Source: Prevotella sp. oral taxon 475 (GTDB lineage: Bacteria > Bacteroidota > Bacteroidia > Bacteroidales > Bacteroidaceae). Taken from it: a DNA stretch of 64,000 bases. The notes under the pieces are model-generated. The model was not told the origin of the DNA. It saw nothing but the letters and a program-made list of their open reading frames with translations, and ran no database searches. Made by a program: the position numbers and the translations under genes. Position 1 is the stretch's first letter; each line of letters starts with the position of its first letter. Location of the stretch: the NCBI RefSeq assembly GCF_018127805.1, contig NZ_CP072334.1, positions 2,496,309 through 2,560,308 on the forward strand. The letters are read 5' to 3'. This document shows positions 35,339-45,305 of the stretch, in pieces.

Positions 35339-36235
35339 ATGATGAAAAGAATAACCCTTATCAAGTTATTACTCCTCTGTATGCCCCTTTTCGGAGCAGC
35401 ATGCAGTGCCAAAAAGGCTGTTGTCGATCATGCTAAAAGTACATCCTCGACAACCCAACAAGAGGATGCGCAAGCCCTAGCAGTGAAGAAACTCACCTTT
35501 GTACAAAAGGTTTCCGATAACCAAGTCTATGCAAAGAACATCGTCGGAAGCATGTCTTTCAACATCCAAGCAGGCGATAAAGACATCACAGTGCCTGGTT
35601 CGGTACACATGCGCAAAGACGAAGTGATACGTTTGCAACTCTTTATCCCCCTGATTGGCAGTGAAGTGGGGCGCATAGAGTTCACACCCGACTATGTCTT
35701 GGTGATAGATCGCATCCACAAAGAATACATCAAGGCCGACTATTCACAACTCGACTTCCTCAAAAAGAACGGTCTTACCTTCTACAGTCTTCAGGCTTTG
35801 TTTTGGAATCAGCTCCTCATACCCGGCGCACAGCGGGTGACCGAGAGCGATTTGAAGAAATTCGACGTCGTCTTCAACAACCTTTCCTCCAATTTAGTCT
35901 CGTTCAATAGCGGCAACATCAGCTATACCTGGAATGCCGATGCGGCTACAGGACAAATCAATACGGCCGATGTGGTCTATTCTCATGCGGCACATGGCAC
36001 CTCGAAACTCAACTGGCAATACAGTAATTTCAAAAGCGTGGGTGTGAAAAACTTCCCCGCCACACAGACGTTCACCATGTCTTCTTCGGCCGTAAAGGGC
36101 GGAGCAGCACTGCAAGTGACCCTCAAGATGAACGAAGTGAAGACCGATGACAACTGGGAAACCCACACCATCCCATCCGACAAGTATAAAAAAGTAGAGG
36201 CCGAAGATGTTTTCAGCAAGATATTAAGTCTATAA
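35339..36235 (+). CDS. DUF4292-family lipoprotein
   Basis: The 298-residue product starts with a lipoprotein signal (LIKLLLLCMPLFGAAC) and predicted lipidated Cys23. The mature region resembles DUF4292, with NIVGSMSFNIQAGDKDITVPGSVHMRKDEVIRLQLFIPLIGSEVGRIEFTPDYVLVIDRIHKEYI as a run of long antiparallel strands. The fold suggests LolA/LolB-like lipid or lipoprotein binding, an inference from general features of the family. The gene is directly adjacent to the EnvC-like gene, whose ATG follows its TAA with no spacing. Together with the TPR gene it forms a recurrent envelope gene group. Confidence 0.87.
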   Translation: MMKRITLIKLLLLCMPLFGAACSAKKAVVDHAKSTSSTTQQEDAQALAVKKLTFVQKVSDNQVYAKNIVGSMSFNIQAGDKDITVPGSVHMRKDEVIRLQLFIPLIGSEVGRIEFTPDYVLVIDRIHKEYIKADYSQLDFLKKNGLTFYSLQALFWNQLLIPGAQRVTESDLKKFDVVFNNLSSNLVSFNSGNISYTWNADAATGQINTADVVYSHAAHGTSKLNWQYSNFKSVGVKNFPATQTFTMSSSAVKGGAALQVTLKMNEVKTDDNWETHTIPSDKYKKVEAEDVFSKILSL

Positions 36236-37951
36236 ATGAAGTATATTCTCACGATAAGTCTCGCCATCTGCATCGTTTTTCCAGCAGTTGGTCAGAACAA
36301 ACGAACTACCTCGAAACCGCATTCAACTGTTACGAGCAGGACTTCTGCCGCCAAAGACCACTCCCCACAGACTCCATCTTCTTTAAAAAAGGGAACGAAA
36401 ACTCTGTCTAAGAAAACTGGGAAAGGTCAAAACGCAAAGAAGAATGCCCCCCGACAAAAGAGCACAGCAGCCTATACCAACGCCTCCATACGAGGTTTGC
36501 AAGGGCAACGTGAAGCCATTAAGAAGCAGATTCGCCAACAAGAAGCTGCCTTACGAGCCAATCAGGCCGACGTCAAGAAGCGTTTGCAAAATCTGATGGT
36601 CATCAACAGCGAAATAGACGAACGCAAGAAGTCTATCGAAGACATCCAAAACGACATCCGACACATCGAGGGAAACATCGGCATTCTCAACTCGCAGCTC
36701 TCTACTCTCGAAGAACAACTCGCCGACCGGAAGGCTAAATACATCCGTTCGATGCGTTATATGGCTCGCCATCGCACCACGCAAGACAATCTGATGTTCG
36801 TCTTCTCGGCCCAGAACTTCACCCAATTCTATCGCCGCCTGCGGTTTGTACGCGAGTATGCTGCCTATCAAAAGGCGCAAGGAGAACGGGTAAAAGCCAA
36901 GCAACAGCAAGTGAATGAGAAACATGTTCAACTGGAACAAGTGAAGGGACAGAAGAACACCATGCTGTATAAAGACCAACAAGAACATGCTGCCCTGCAA
37001 AACAAACAAGGCGAACAACAAAAAGCCGTGGAGGGACTTCAACGACAGCAAAAAACGATTCAAACCATCATCGATGATCAGCGGAAGAAAGACGCCGCGC
37101 TAAACGCCGAAATCGATCGTCTGATCGCCATCGAAGTAGAGAAAGCACGCGTCCGCGCCGAAGCAGAAGCTAAACGAAAAGCCGAGGCAGCGGCTGCAGC
37201 GAAACGCAAAGCAGAGGAGTTGGCCCGTAAAAAGGCGGCCGCCGAGGCTGCCGAACGGGAAAATGCACGCCGCATAGCCGAAGCAAAAGCACGTGAAGAA
37301 AAGCTCAGAGCCGAGGCGCGCGCTGCGGCCGAAGCTGCCGAAAAAGCCAAACGCGAGGAGGCTGCCCAGGCCCAACGCGAGGCTACCGACCGGAAAGCAC
37401 GGGCCGAACAGGCTGCCCGCGAGGCCGAAGCGGCACGTGTTGCCGCCGAGAAAAAGGCTGAAGCAGAACGCTCTCGCAGTCAGCGTGACATTGCCGAAAC
37501 AAAAAAAGAGGTGGAGGAAGTACAGCACCTGAGCACCGTAGACCGCATGCTCAGTGGTGGTTTTGAAGCCAATCGCGGCCGATTGCCCATGCCCATCACC
37601 GGCAACTACCGCATCGTGAGCCACTTTGGACAATATAACGTAGAGGGCTTGAAGGGTGTTCAGCTCGACAATAAAGGCATCAACATCCTCGGTTCGGCCG
37701 GTTGCATGGCGCGAAGCATCTACGACGGCGAGGTGAGTGCCGTCTTTACCTATGCCGGAACAAACGTTGTGATGGTTCGACACGGTGCCTATATCTCGGT
37801 CTATTGCAACCTCCGGTCGGTGAGTGTCGGCAAAGGGCAAAAGGTTTCTACACGTCAAGCTCTCGGAACGGTAGGTGCCGACAACATCCTTCAATTCCAA
37901 TTGCGCAGAGAAACGGCCAAACTCAACCCCGAAGTATGGTTGGGCAGATAG
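36236..37951 (+). CDS. EnvC-like murein-hydrolase activator with degenerate M23 domain
   Basis: The 571-residue protein has a signal peptide (MKYILTISLAICIVFPAVG) and long coiled coils at about residues 80-280. An Ala/Glu/Lys/Arg-rich helix with repeated RKAEAAA-like words runs to about 430, followed by a C-terminal LytM/M23 fold. The metal ligands of active M23 enzymes are missing. The first motif reads LDNKGINI instead of H-x3-D, and the last reads ILQFQLRRE instead of HLHFE. This matches EnvC, which activates amidases for daughter-cell separation rather than cutting peptidoglycan itself. The partner amidase is not in the window. It is the last gene of the dut-TPR-DUF4292 run. Confidence 0.88.
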   Translation: MKYILTISLAICIVFPAVGQNKRTTSKPHSTVTSRTSAAKDHSPQTPSSLKKGTKTLSKKTGKGQNAKKNAPRQKSTAAYTNASIRGLQGQREAIKKQIRQQEAALRANQADVKKRLQNLMVINSEIDERKKSIEDIQNDIRHIEGNIGILNSQLSTLEEQLADRKAKYIRSMRYMARHRTTQDNLMFVFSAQNFTQFYRRLRFVREYAAYQKAQGERVKAKQQQVNEKHVQLEQVKGQKNTMLYKDQQEHAALQNKQGEQQKAVEGLQRQQKTIQTIIDDQRKKDAALNAEIDRLIAIEVEKARVRAEAEAKRKAEAAAAAKRKAEELARKKAAAEAAERENARRIAEAKAREEKLRAEARAAAEAAEKAKREEAAQAQREATDRKARAEQAAREAEAARVAAEKKAEAERSRSQRDIAETKKEVEEVQHLSTVDRMLSGGFEANRGRLPMPITGNYRIVSHFGQYNVEGLKGVQLDNKGINILGSAGCMARSIYDGEVSAVFTYAGTNVVMVRHGAYISVYCNLRSVSVGKGQKVSTRQALGTVGADNILQFQLRRETAKLNPEVWLGR

Positions 37952-38204
37952 TGCTCCATCGTTAAGCAGATTGCCTAACTTCGCATTCTCATCATACAGT
38001 TTTCTTCATTCGATGGCACAAGATGGCAGGATAGCTTATACGGCATGTCCAAACACGCCCCGCTGTGTCGTTACACTGGGTATGTTGCATGGCTAAACAT
38101 GCTGCACTGCGTTGTCGGACAGCATATGCAATGCTATCGAATACATCACACACCAACCGTTTACCACACCATCAGTAGCCAACAGACACTCGATTCACCC
38201 AACC

Positions 38205-38241
38205 AGAAAGGGATGACATCCACCTGATGCCATCCCTTTCT
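38205..38241. terminator. Hairpin downstream of the EnvC-like gene
   Basis: AGAAAGGGATGACATC at 38205-38220 pairs with GATGCCATCCCTTTCT at 38226-38241 with one mismatch around a 5-base loop. It is 250 bases after the EnvC stop. There is no long T run, so termination is likely but not certain. The sequence 37952-38204 shows no gene. Confidence 0.55.
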
Positions 38242-38280
38242 GCTGGATATAGTCGCCTATTCTCATGGATCAAACAATGC

Positions 38281-38480
38281 GCTTGCCTGAGTTACGACTT
38301 CCTTCTTACTACTGATTCCTCCCCTTTTTCACCTATCGATAAATACAATTGCCAGGATTACGACTTCCTTCCTACTTGATTTCTTCCCTTTTCTCATCTA
38401 TCAAAAGTACGATTGCCAGGATTACGACTTCCCTCTTACTACTGATTCCGCCATTTTCTCAACTCTCGAAAAGTGCGCTT
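38281..38480. repeat. Three imperfect 64-67-base tandem repeats, non-coding
   Basis: Three copies begin with a GATTACGACTTCC-like phrase at about 38281, 38348 and 38412 and continue with TCTTACTACTGATTCC and a C/T-rich stretch. Copies differ by several substitutions and small gaps. No open frame spans them. They lie between the EnvC terminator and repeat cluster G, in the approach to the CRISPR array. Confidence 0.75.
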
Positions 38481-38561
38481 AACAGGGAAATCGGAAAAGA
38501 ACTTTTCTTTCAGATCATCCCATTTTGATCAACCATATTACAGCATTTGAACGTTTGTTGT

Positions 38562-38645
38562 CCCATCTCTTACCTTTTGCATTGCATTTTCTTAGCTATT
38601 GGGTCGCATTTTCTTAGCTTTTACGTCTCATTTTCTTAGCTTTTG
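38562..38645. repeat. Interspersed CAAAAGCTAAG repeat cluster G
   Basis: Four same-orientation units: CATCTCTTACCTTTTG, then TTTTCTTAGCTATTG, TTTTCTTAGCTTTTA and TTTTCTTAGCTTTTG at 22-base spacing. It begins with the CATCTC flavour that marks the edge of several clusters. It lies 112 bases before the CRISPR array. Confidence 0.9.
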
Positions 38646-38756
38646 AAAATCATCTCCTCTACACTTGATTCTCAAGCATCTAACATCCCTATCTTGGTTG
38701 ATCACTTCTTGTCGTATACTTCATCTCACTTTGATTCCTCTTCAAATCTATTCGTA

Positions 38757-39111
38757 GACATCATTTGCTTGAAAATTATTACCTTTGTACTACAATCAAC
38801 AACGAACTTGTTCATATACTTGCGTTGGTCGAGGTTGTGATTTGCTTGAAAATTATTATCTTTGTACTATAATCAACAACGCGGCACGATTTGACTACAC
38901 CGAGGGTTCGGTTGTGATTTGCTTGAAAATTATTATCTTTGTACTATAATCAACAACATCCCCGATGGATGCAAGGTGGTGATTGAGGTTGTGATTTGCT
39001 TGAAAATTATTATCTTTGTACTATAATCAACAACTTAAAGAAATTTTTATCACAATTACAAAGAGTTGTGATTTGCTTGAAAATTATTATCTTTGTACTA
39101 TAATCAACAAC
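38757..39111 (+). CRISPR. Type II-C CRISPR array, five 47-base repeats and four 30-base spacers
   Basis: Repeats are at 38757-38803 (degenerate), 38834-38880, 38911-38957, 38988-39034 and 39065-39111. The last four are identical, starting GTTGTGATTTGCTTG and ending AATCAACAAC. All four spacers are exactly 30 bases. The first repeat differs at about six positions, mostly in its first six bases, which marks it as the old, distal end. Repeat bases 2-19 are perfectly complementary to the tracrRNA anti-repeat, so crRNA is read on the plus strand. Each intact repeat contains TATCTTTG, a -7 promoter match, preceded 19 bases upstream by GTTG. No spacer matched elsewhere in the window by eye. Confidence 0.98.
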
Positions 39112-39183
39112 TGAATACTTGTATTCATCTCATACTCAGCGAATTGAAAAGAATAGTAGAAATCAAAAAGAATAGTACAAAAC

Positions 39184-39216
39184 AAAGGATCTCACTCTGT
39201 TGAGTGGGATTCTTTA
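39184..39216. terminator. Hairpin terminator between the CRISPR array and cas2
   Basis: GGATCTCACTC and GAGTGGGATTC pair around a TGTT loop with G-U pairs, flanked by AAA and TTTATTT. It can end array transcripts from the left and cas gene transcripts from the right, since the two converge here. Confidence 0.7.
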
Positions 39217-39219
39217 TTT

Positions 39220-40500
<1,281 letters not shown>

Positions 40501-40511
40501 CTTCCAAAAAT

Positions 40512-43500
40512 TTAATCATTAACAATTTCACCTAGTAGATCTATCTTTATTTTATGTGGGTTTTTATCAAAGAAAGCCTGAAAACTTTGAATATTAAAGA
40601 ATCTCTTGTCTGGTTTATTCATTCTTTTTGAGTCGAATATAGTCGTTGTAGCGAGGCAAAAACGATAAACCATACTTGAAATATTTTGTACGACATAGAG
40701 ATTTTTCCCCAATGCAATATAGTCTTTTTCAGCCATCGCACGTTGATAATCGTCTTCCTCCATTCCTAAAATAAAAGATTCATTCTTTTGCATGCTTACA
40801 ACAAATGTCCATTCAGGTTCAGGAAATGTTTCTAAAACAGATGGTGGGATTTGTTGTTGCGAACCGTTAGAAATTGCTTCCCATAATGTTGAAGGTTGCT
40901 CTATAATAACAGGAATACCATACCTCTTCCTATTTACTGCTTGCCAGAAAGTAACGATGATTTCATGATAATTCCCCTGCCTGTCTCTATAAATTGCAAC
41001 ATGATGGTTATTTCCTGTTTTTACAAAACCAATAGCTTGCCCTTTTTCATTATAACGTAGAGGCACTACTGCAGACAGTCCGGTACGACATCGTACAGAT
41101 TTGATAGGAATCTTACAAGCATCATCAGCATATAATGGATGATCGTCTAAATTTCTCAGATTGTTCAATGCCTTTTTGGGATCATTTCTATAGTCTTTAC
41201 CCTCAGGAAATCCAATATTAAGACGTTGCTTGATTCGGTTTCTTATATTTCCATCAACAATACTCATAAGTGTATTCGCAATATCGTCTTTTACCTTAAC
41301 CTCATCTAATCCCGTTTTTCTATTGGGTTTGATTGTTTCTTCATAAGTCTCCTTCCCGGTAAAGACAAATCCTACAGCGCCCACTCCTAATTTATATTTT
41401 AGAACATAGCTCGGGTTCAAATCTCCTTGGATTTTAATCTTTCCATACACAGAATCTTCATGCAACACACCTCTTGGAATAAGAATTCCTCTTTGAACCA
41501 CTTCCCTTTTCCTTTTAGAGTACACTGCTCGAGTTCCCGGAGAAGTAATTTTTCTATTGACTTTATAAGATACCAACGTCTTTGCAATCGCCCTTTGAAC
41601 TTCTTCTACACTAAAATGTTTCAATTCACGCAGCCATTGTTCTAACAAAGAATAATCATCCCGCCATTCCTTTTTTTCACTTTCCACTTCTTGATACATC
41701 TCATCACGACATGTATTCAACGTATTAAGGCGCTGAATCACAGATTGTTTTGTCATAGCAATAACCAAGGCATCTATGGCATGATGGCGATGATCCAAAC
41801 GTTTACTCCAACCAGAGATTACCTCTCTCTCATGCTTGCTACCTCGATGTTCAAACTGAACGATTTCAGTAAGTCCGCCTTGTTTATATCGATTAAAGTT
41901 CAACTGATGTAAGATAGTATCATACCCCCAAGTATGTCTGATAAAACTGGTGACATGACCTGATGTTGCCGTTACATCATAACAAATCTTTTTCAGCAAC
42001 TCCATTGCTTTTCGGGAAATATACTGTGTCTGTCTGAGATCTCTATTTATAAAATCCTGTGGTATATCTTCTGATTTCATTAAGAGTCGATCCATTTTTG
42101 TCTTGCTTATTTTTCCCTCGTCATAAAGCATTTTAACTACATTTAAGTAGACTTCAAACCGCTCTTCACCCAGTGAACTTACATACTCATAAGCAGTTCT
42201 CCGCCCTTTCTTTCTATTGCACTCTCTGCAAGAGCATGTTTTATTTGAATAGCTATTATCAAAGAGCAAGGCCTTAGGAATAATGTGTTCTGTTTCTACT
42301 TCTCCTCCACGTAAAAATTCATTCAGATTAATTCCGTTACCACAATACATACATCTCTCTCCTGTCTCTTTCCAAAGACGATACCTTTCCAATCGATTTT
42401 TAGTAGGGGGTATTTCCTTCTCTTCTAAAATCTTACTATCTCTTTTCTTCTCTTTCTCCCGAGCGGCAATACCATCACTCATCAATTTTCGCTCCTCTTT
42501 ACTTTGTTTTAATTCACGCGCAAGCTCCACTCTAATCGTGTCAGGCCTACCGTATTTAAGAATAATAGCATTGACTACATTAATCATCTGATTAAGAATT
42601 TTCTCTACAATGGGTTGTCGAAGTTCATTCTTACGGATAGGAGGCAGTTTGTCTAATAGCGTTCTTTGCATATTTTCTTCCTTCGTCAAGCTGTTCGAAT
42701 GATTGATTCCGATATATTCACATGCCTCATTATACTTCAATCCTGCCTGCAAGTAAGGCAAAAGACGCCTGATCACTTTTACAGATTTATTGCCGTAACC
42801 ATCTTTCGTAAAATCTATATTATACAACATATTTATAGTTGTATCATCCTCTATCCTAAAGTTTTTCCGCAGAGTGTCTCTCAACTGTTTTTTATCCTTA
42901 ATAGAGTATATCGCATGCCATAAACGGTACAAAGGCTGTTCGATACAATCCGGATTCACAACTTGCAACAACTCTCCCGTCACCTCATCGCATACAACGG
43001 TTGACAGGTTATTCAACTCGAATCTCAACAATTTCTCACTATCCTCAATTCCTTCAAGAGCCTTTTGTAGTTGAACAAATGTTTTATTGCCCTTAAGCCC
43101 TCTTTTTATCGCATCATTGGCAGACCATCCATCTCGTTTACTAATCCCGAGAATCTTGTAAAGCACAGTCAGTCTGAGTATTTCATGCGTATTTAAATAA
43201 TTAAAGAGTTCTCTTTTCTGGGCAAGAGTAATTTCTAACTCCTCACCTTTCTTATTACGTAAAGAAATATTATTCACTTCCTCCCATATCTTCTCTATCT
43301 GATAGAGAGGATTAGACTTAGCTGCCACCTTAGGTCCATTATAGAAAACCTTTCCTTTTTCATCCTTATAGGGCTTTCTTTCAAAGTCACACACAGAGAC
43401 AAGGTGTTTACACGACTTGCCATGCCTTTGATAAAAGATAATATAATTGCGCAATTTGTCAATCACTTTATCTGTAAGTAGCTCTGGGTAAAAATTTCTC

Positions 43501-44144
43501 TGACATTCTATCACTCGGTCAAACTCCTCTTCATAAGCCTCACGAGGAAACACCTGATCTTTGATTCGGAAAGTATAGAAAACTCCTTTCTCCGAAGTAA
43601 CAGCAGTTTCTTTCAATTTCAAAGCAAAATATTGACCAATCGTTTGCTGCTGTTCTTGTATCATAAGATACCGTGCATTGACCGCTTTTACATATTCTTT
43701 TTGCTTACTATCTGAAGAAACATCCGACTTTGCGTGTTTATAGCCCCGTCTCTGGTTGATATGATATAACACTCTACCTATCTCACCCAAAGACAGTTTC
43801 ACACCTTCTGTAGCTGCATTTGCCCGCAACTGCCACAAATCAAGTACAGGTAGTTTGATTAATGCTTCATTAGGCATCATCCCCAAGTGTCTTAACTCAG
43901 CTGTCAGAGCCTCTCGTCGTTGCACATATCTAAAATAACCTTTACGAATTGTCTTTGCCTTGGTCTTTTTCTGATTTAAAGTACAAGTTGCACCTGTGGC
44001 AAATTCTTTTGAATTGTCTGGATCTATAGATACAATTCTCTCCCCTAACGCCAGAATTTTTATGGGTTCACCATCATCTGTCGTAAAGATAAGTGCCCAT
44101 CCTATAGAGGCAACACCTAAATCTAAGCCTAGAATTATTTTCAT
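40512..44144 (-). CDS. cas9: CRISPR-associated endonuclease Cas9, subtype II-C
   Basis: The 1210-residue protein has RuvC-I (ILGLDLGVASIGWAL, Asp8) and an Arg-rich bridge helix (about residues 61-80). RuvC-II is IRVELAREL (Glu540), the HNH domain has TEHIIPKAL with His620 and Asn634, and RuvC-III is HRHHAIDALVIA (His788, Asp791). The HNH domain is flanked by C598-x2-C601 and C639-x2-C642, a probable zinc site. All catalytic residues are present, so the nuclease should cleave DNA guided by crRNA and tracrRNA. It is shorter than the roughly 1,400-residue Cas9 proteins I recall from many Bacteroidota. The gene is visibly more AT-rich than its neighbours. cas1 and cas2 follow on the same strand. 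Confidence 0.97.
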   Translation of the reverse strand: MKIILGLDLGVASIGWALIFTTDDGEPIKILALGERIVSIDPDNSKEFATGATCTLNQKKTKAKTIRKGYFRYVQRREALTAELRHLGMMPNEALIKLPVLDLWQLRANAATEGVKLSLGEIGRVLYHINQRRGYKHAKSDVSSDSKQKEYVKAVNARYLMIQEQQQTIGQYFALKLKETAVTSEKGVFYTFRIKDQVFPREAYEEEFDRVIECQRNFYPELLTDKVIDKLRNYIIFYQRHGKSCKHLVSVCDFERKPYKDEKGKVFYNGPKVAAKSNPLYQIEKIWEEVNNISLRNKKGEELEITLAQKRELFNYLNTHEILRLTVLYKILGISKRDGWSANDAIKRGLKGNKTFVQLQKALEGIEDSEKLLRFELNNLSTVVCDEVTGELLQVVNPDCIEQPLYRLWHAIYSIKDKKQLRDTLRKNFRIEDDTTINMLYNIDFTKDGYGNKSVKVIRRLLPYLQAGLKYNEACEYIGINHSNSLTKEENMQRTLLDKLPPIRKNELRQPIVEKILNQMINVVNAIILKYGRPDTIRVELARELKQSKEERKLMSDGIAAREKEKKRDSKILEEKEIPPTKNRLERYRLWKETGERCMYCGNGINLNEFLRGGEVETEHIIPKALLFDNSYSNKTCSCRECNRKKGRRTAYEYVSSLGEERFEVYLNVVKMLYDEGKISKTKMDRLLMKSEDIPQDFINRDLRQTQYISRKAMELLKKICYDVTATSGHVTSFIRHTWGYDTILHQLNFNRYKQGGLTEIVQFEHRGSKHEREVISGWSKRLDHRHHAIDALVIAMTKQSVIQRLNTLNTCRDEMYQEVESEKKEWRDDYSLLEQWLRELKHFSVEEVQRAIAKTLVSYKVNRKITSPGTRAVYSKRKREVVQRGILIPRGVLHEDSVYGKIKIQGDLNPSYVLKYKLGVGAVGFVFTGKETYEETIKPNRKTGLDEVKVKDDIANTLMSIVDGNIRNRIKQRLNIGFPEGKDYRNDPKKALNNLRNLDDHPLYADDACKIPIKSVRCRTGLSAVVPLRYNEKGQAIGFVKTGNNHHVAIYRDRQGNYHEIIVTFWQAVNRKRYGIPVIIEQPSTLWEAISNGSQQQIPPSVLETFPEPEWTFVVSMQKNESFILGMEEDDYQRAMAEKDYIALGKNLYVVQNISSMVYRFCLATTTIFDSKRMNKPDKRFFNIQSFQAFFDKNPHKIKIDLLGEIVND

Positions 44145-44159
44145 CTTTCTTCTATTTTA

Positions 44160-44191
44160 TTTGGTTGATTATTTCCAAAGCATTATATTTG
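44160..44191 (+). promoter_or_regulatory. tracrRNA promoter
   Basis: TTTG at 44160-44163 and TATATTTG at 44184-44191 are 20 bases apart, a full match to the Bacteroidota consensus. The predicted start point is 44197-44198, exactly the first base of the anti-repeat. It diverges from cas9, whose start codon is 15 bases away. Confidence 0.85.
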
Positions 44192-44197
44192 CATCAG

Positions 44198-44280
44198 TTT
44201 TCAAGCAAATCACAATAAGGATTATTCCGTTGTGAGAACATTTAGGGTGGGGCAAGACAACTTGTCTCGCCTTGTTTTGT
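44198..44280 (+). ncRNA. tracrRNA of the type II-C system
   Basis: The RNA would begin TTTTCAAGCAAATCACAA (44198-44215), 18 bases perfectly complementary to positions 2-19 of the CRISPR repeat. A nexus-like hairpin follows (AAGGATTATTCCGTTGTGAG region), then a terminal stem, GGCAAGACA with TGTCTCGCC at about 44251-44271, followed by TTGTTTTGT. Predicted length is about 83 bases. It guides RNase III processing of crRNA and loading of Cas9. Its position upstream of and divergent from cas9 separates it from the array, which lies beyond cas2. Confidence 0.92.
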
Positions 44281-44438
44281 ATCTGTACACAAGAGGTTTT
44301 ATCTCCCATTCTATTATAGATTCGGCCAATTGATGCAGACTTCTGCAAATATAGTCTTTATATCTTGCATCGCAAAGAGGTTGTCAAGATGTTGTCATCT
44401 CTCAGAAGTCCCTTCTCCAGCTCTCATCGTCGGGTTTG

Positions 44439-44522
44439 CAAAAGCTTAGCTTTTGTGCTGCGTTTTCTTAGCTTTTGCCGTGCATTTTCTTAGCTTTTGC
44501 ACCTCAAAAGCTAAGAGATGGC
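44439..44522. repeat. Interspersed CAAAAGCTAAG repeat cluster H
   Basis: A palindromic CAAAAGCTTAGCTTTTG unit, two inverted TTTTCTTAGCTTTTG units, and a final CAAAAGCTAAGAGATGG unit in opposite orientation. It is followed by an unassigned stretch to 44706. The gap 44281-44706 otherwise shows no gene; it separates tracrRNA from the convergent dps gene. Confidence 0.9.
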
Positions 44523-44706
44523 AGAGTGTTCGATCCATCGTGAACATCAAGACCTTACCAACAGACATGAAAAAAGGTGGCAGAGCCACCTTCTTCACTG
44601 TTTAATCTATTCGCTAATCAAGCTGTATCACACAGCCTTTTATCTTTCGTCGTCGGCCCATCGGCAGACTGTTAGAGTCTGCTGCGTACCGACCGACAAG
44701 GCATTT

Positions 44707-45201
44707 TTACTGATGTGCGCAGGAGCACTCTTCCAAAAAGGCAGAGATCATCCAAACGTTTTTCTCCTGTCCGGCCAGGAAGTCGTCCATCAAACCTACC
44801 GTTACCTCATCCTCTGCCTCAGAAGCGAGCTCCACGATGTGGCGTTCTTGCTTGATGAGTACAGCCAAACTGTCGAGCACCCTACGCATTCCGTCGCCGC
44901 CAGCAGGTGTAAAGCCATCTTCTTTCAGCGTAGCCACCTTGAGATATTCGCTGAAACGGTTCTCGGGAGTTCCTCCCAACTGCAAGATACGCTCGGCAAT
45001 CTCGTCCACTTTCTCGGCGGCGTCGTTGTAATAGCCCTCATATTTAGCATGCAACTGGAAGAAACCTTTTCCTTTTACGTTCCAGTGCAGTCCGCGAAGG
45101 TTGGCATAAAAAACTTGGTAGTCGGCCAACAGCTGGTTCAAAGCTACTACTACATGGCTCACTTTCTTCTCGTCGAGAGATAAATAATTCGTTGTTCTCA
45201 T
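44707..45201 (-). CDS. dps: Dps-family DNA-binding ferritin-like protein
   Basis: The 164-residue protein has the Dps signature HWNVKGKGFFQLHAKYEGYYNDAAEKVDEIAERIL. It supplies the conserved His, Asp and Glu of the inter-subunit ferroxidase site (about residues 39-70). Dps dodecamers oxidise iron with hydrogen peroxide, store it, and shield DNA during oxidative stress. A good promoter and an OxyR-like palindrome lie upstream; dps is OxyR-controlled in Bacteroides fragilis, so peroxide induction is plausible here. The C-terminus ends ECSCAHQ with two cysteines, and the N-terminus lacks a long basic tail, so DNA binding may be weak. It is a single gene. Confidence 0.95.
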   Translation of the reverse strand: MRTTNYLSLDEKKVSHVVVALNQLLADYQVFYANLRGLHWNVKGKGFFQLHAKYEGYYNDAAEKVDEIAERILQLGGTPENRFSEYLKVATLKEDGFTPAGGDGMRRVLDSLAVLIKQERHIVELASEAEDEVTVGLMDDFLAGQEKNVWMISAFLEECSCAHQ

Positions 45202-45254
45202 TTCTAATTCCTTTCTTTATTAAAGAATGATCCTTTTATTTCTGATTACTGCTG

Positions 45255-45287
45255 CAAAGATAGTGCAAGGATGGAATAGGTACCAAA
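45255..45287 (-). promoter_or_regulatory. dps promoter
   Basis: On the minus strand, TTTG (45284-45287) and TATCTTTG (45255-45262) are 21 bases apart, matching the Bacteroidota consensus. The start point is near 45248, about 47 bases before the dps ATG. Confidence 0.75.
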
Positions 45288-45305
45288 CGATAGTTCCTAT
45301 TTTTA

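Noticed and set aside
36236..37951. EnvC-like protein as an active M23 endopeptidase
   Set aside because: The His and Asp metal ligands are replaced, so an activator role fits better.
37952..38756. tRNA or additional small gene in the 800-base gap before the CRISPR array
   Set aside because: No cloverleaf with a TTCGA-type arm and no frame with a plausible start, composition or upstream signal was seen; only repeats and a hairpin were found.
44518..45183. Open frame of 221 codons on the plus strand over dps
   Set aside because: It is antisense to a well-defined Dps gene and begins inside repeat cluster H.
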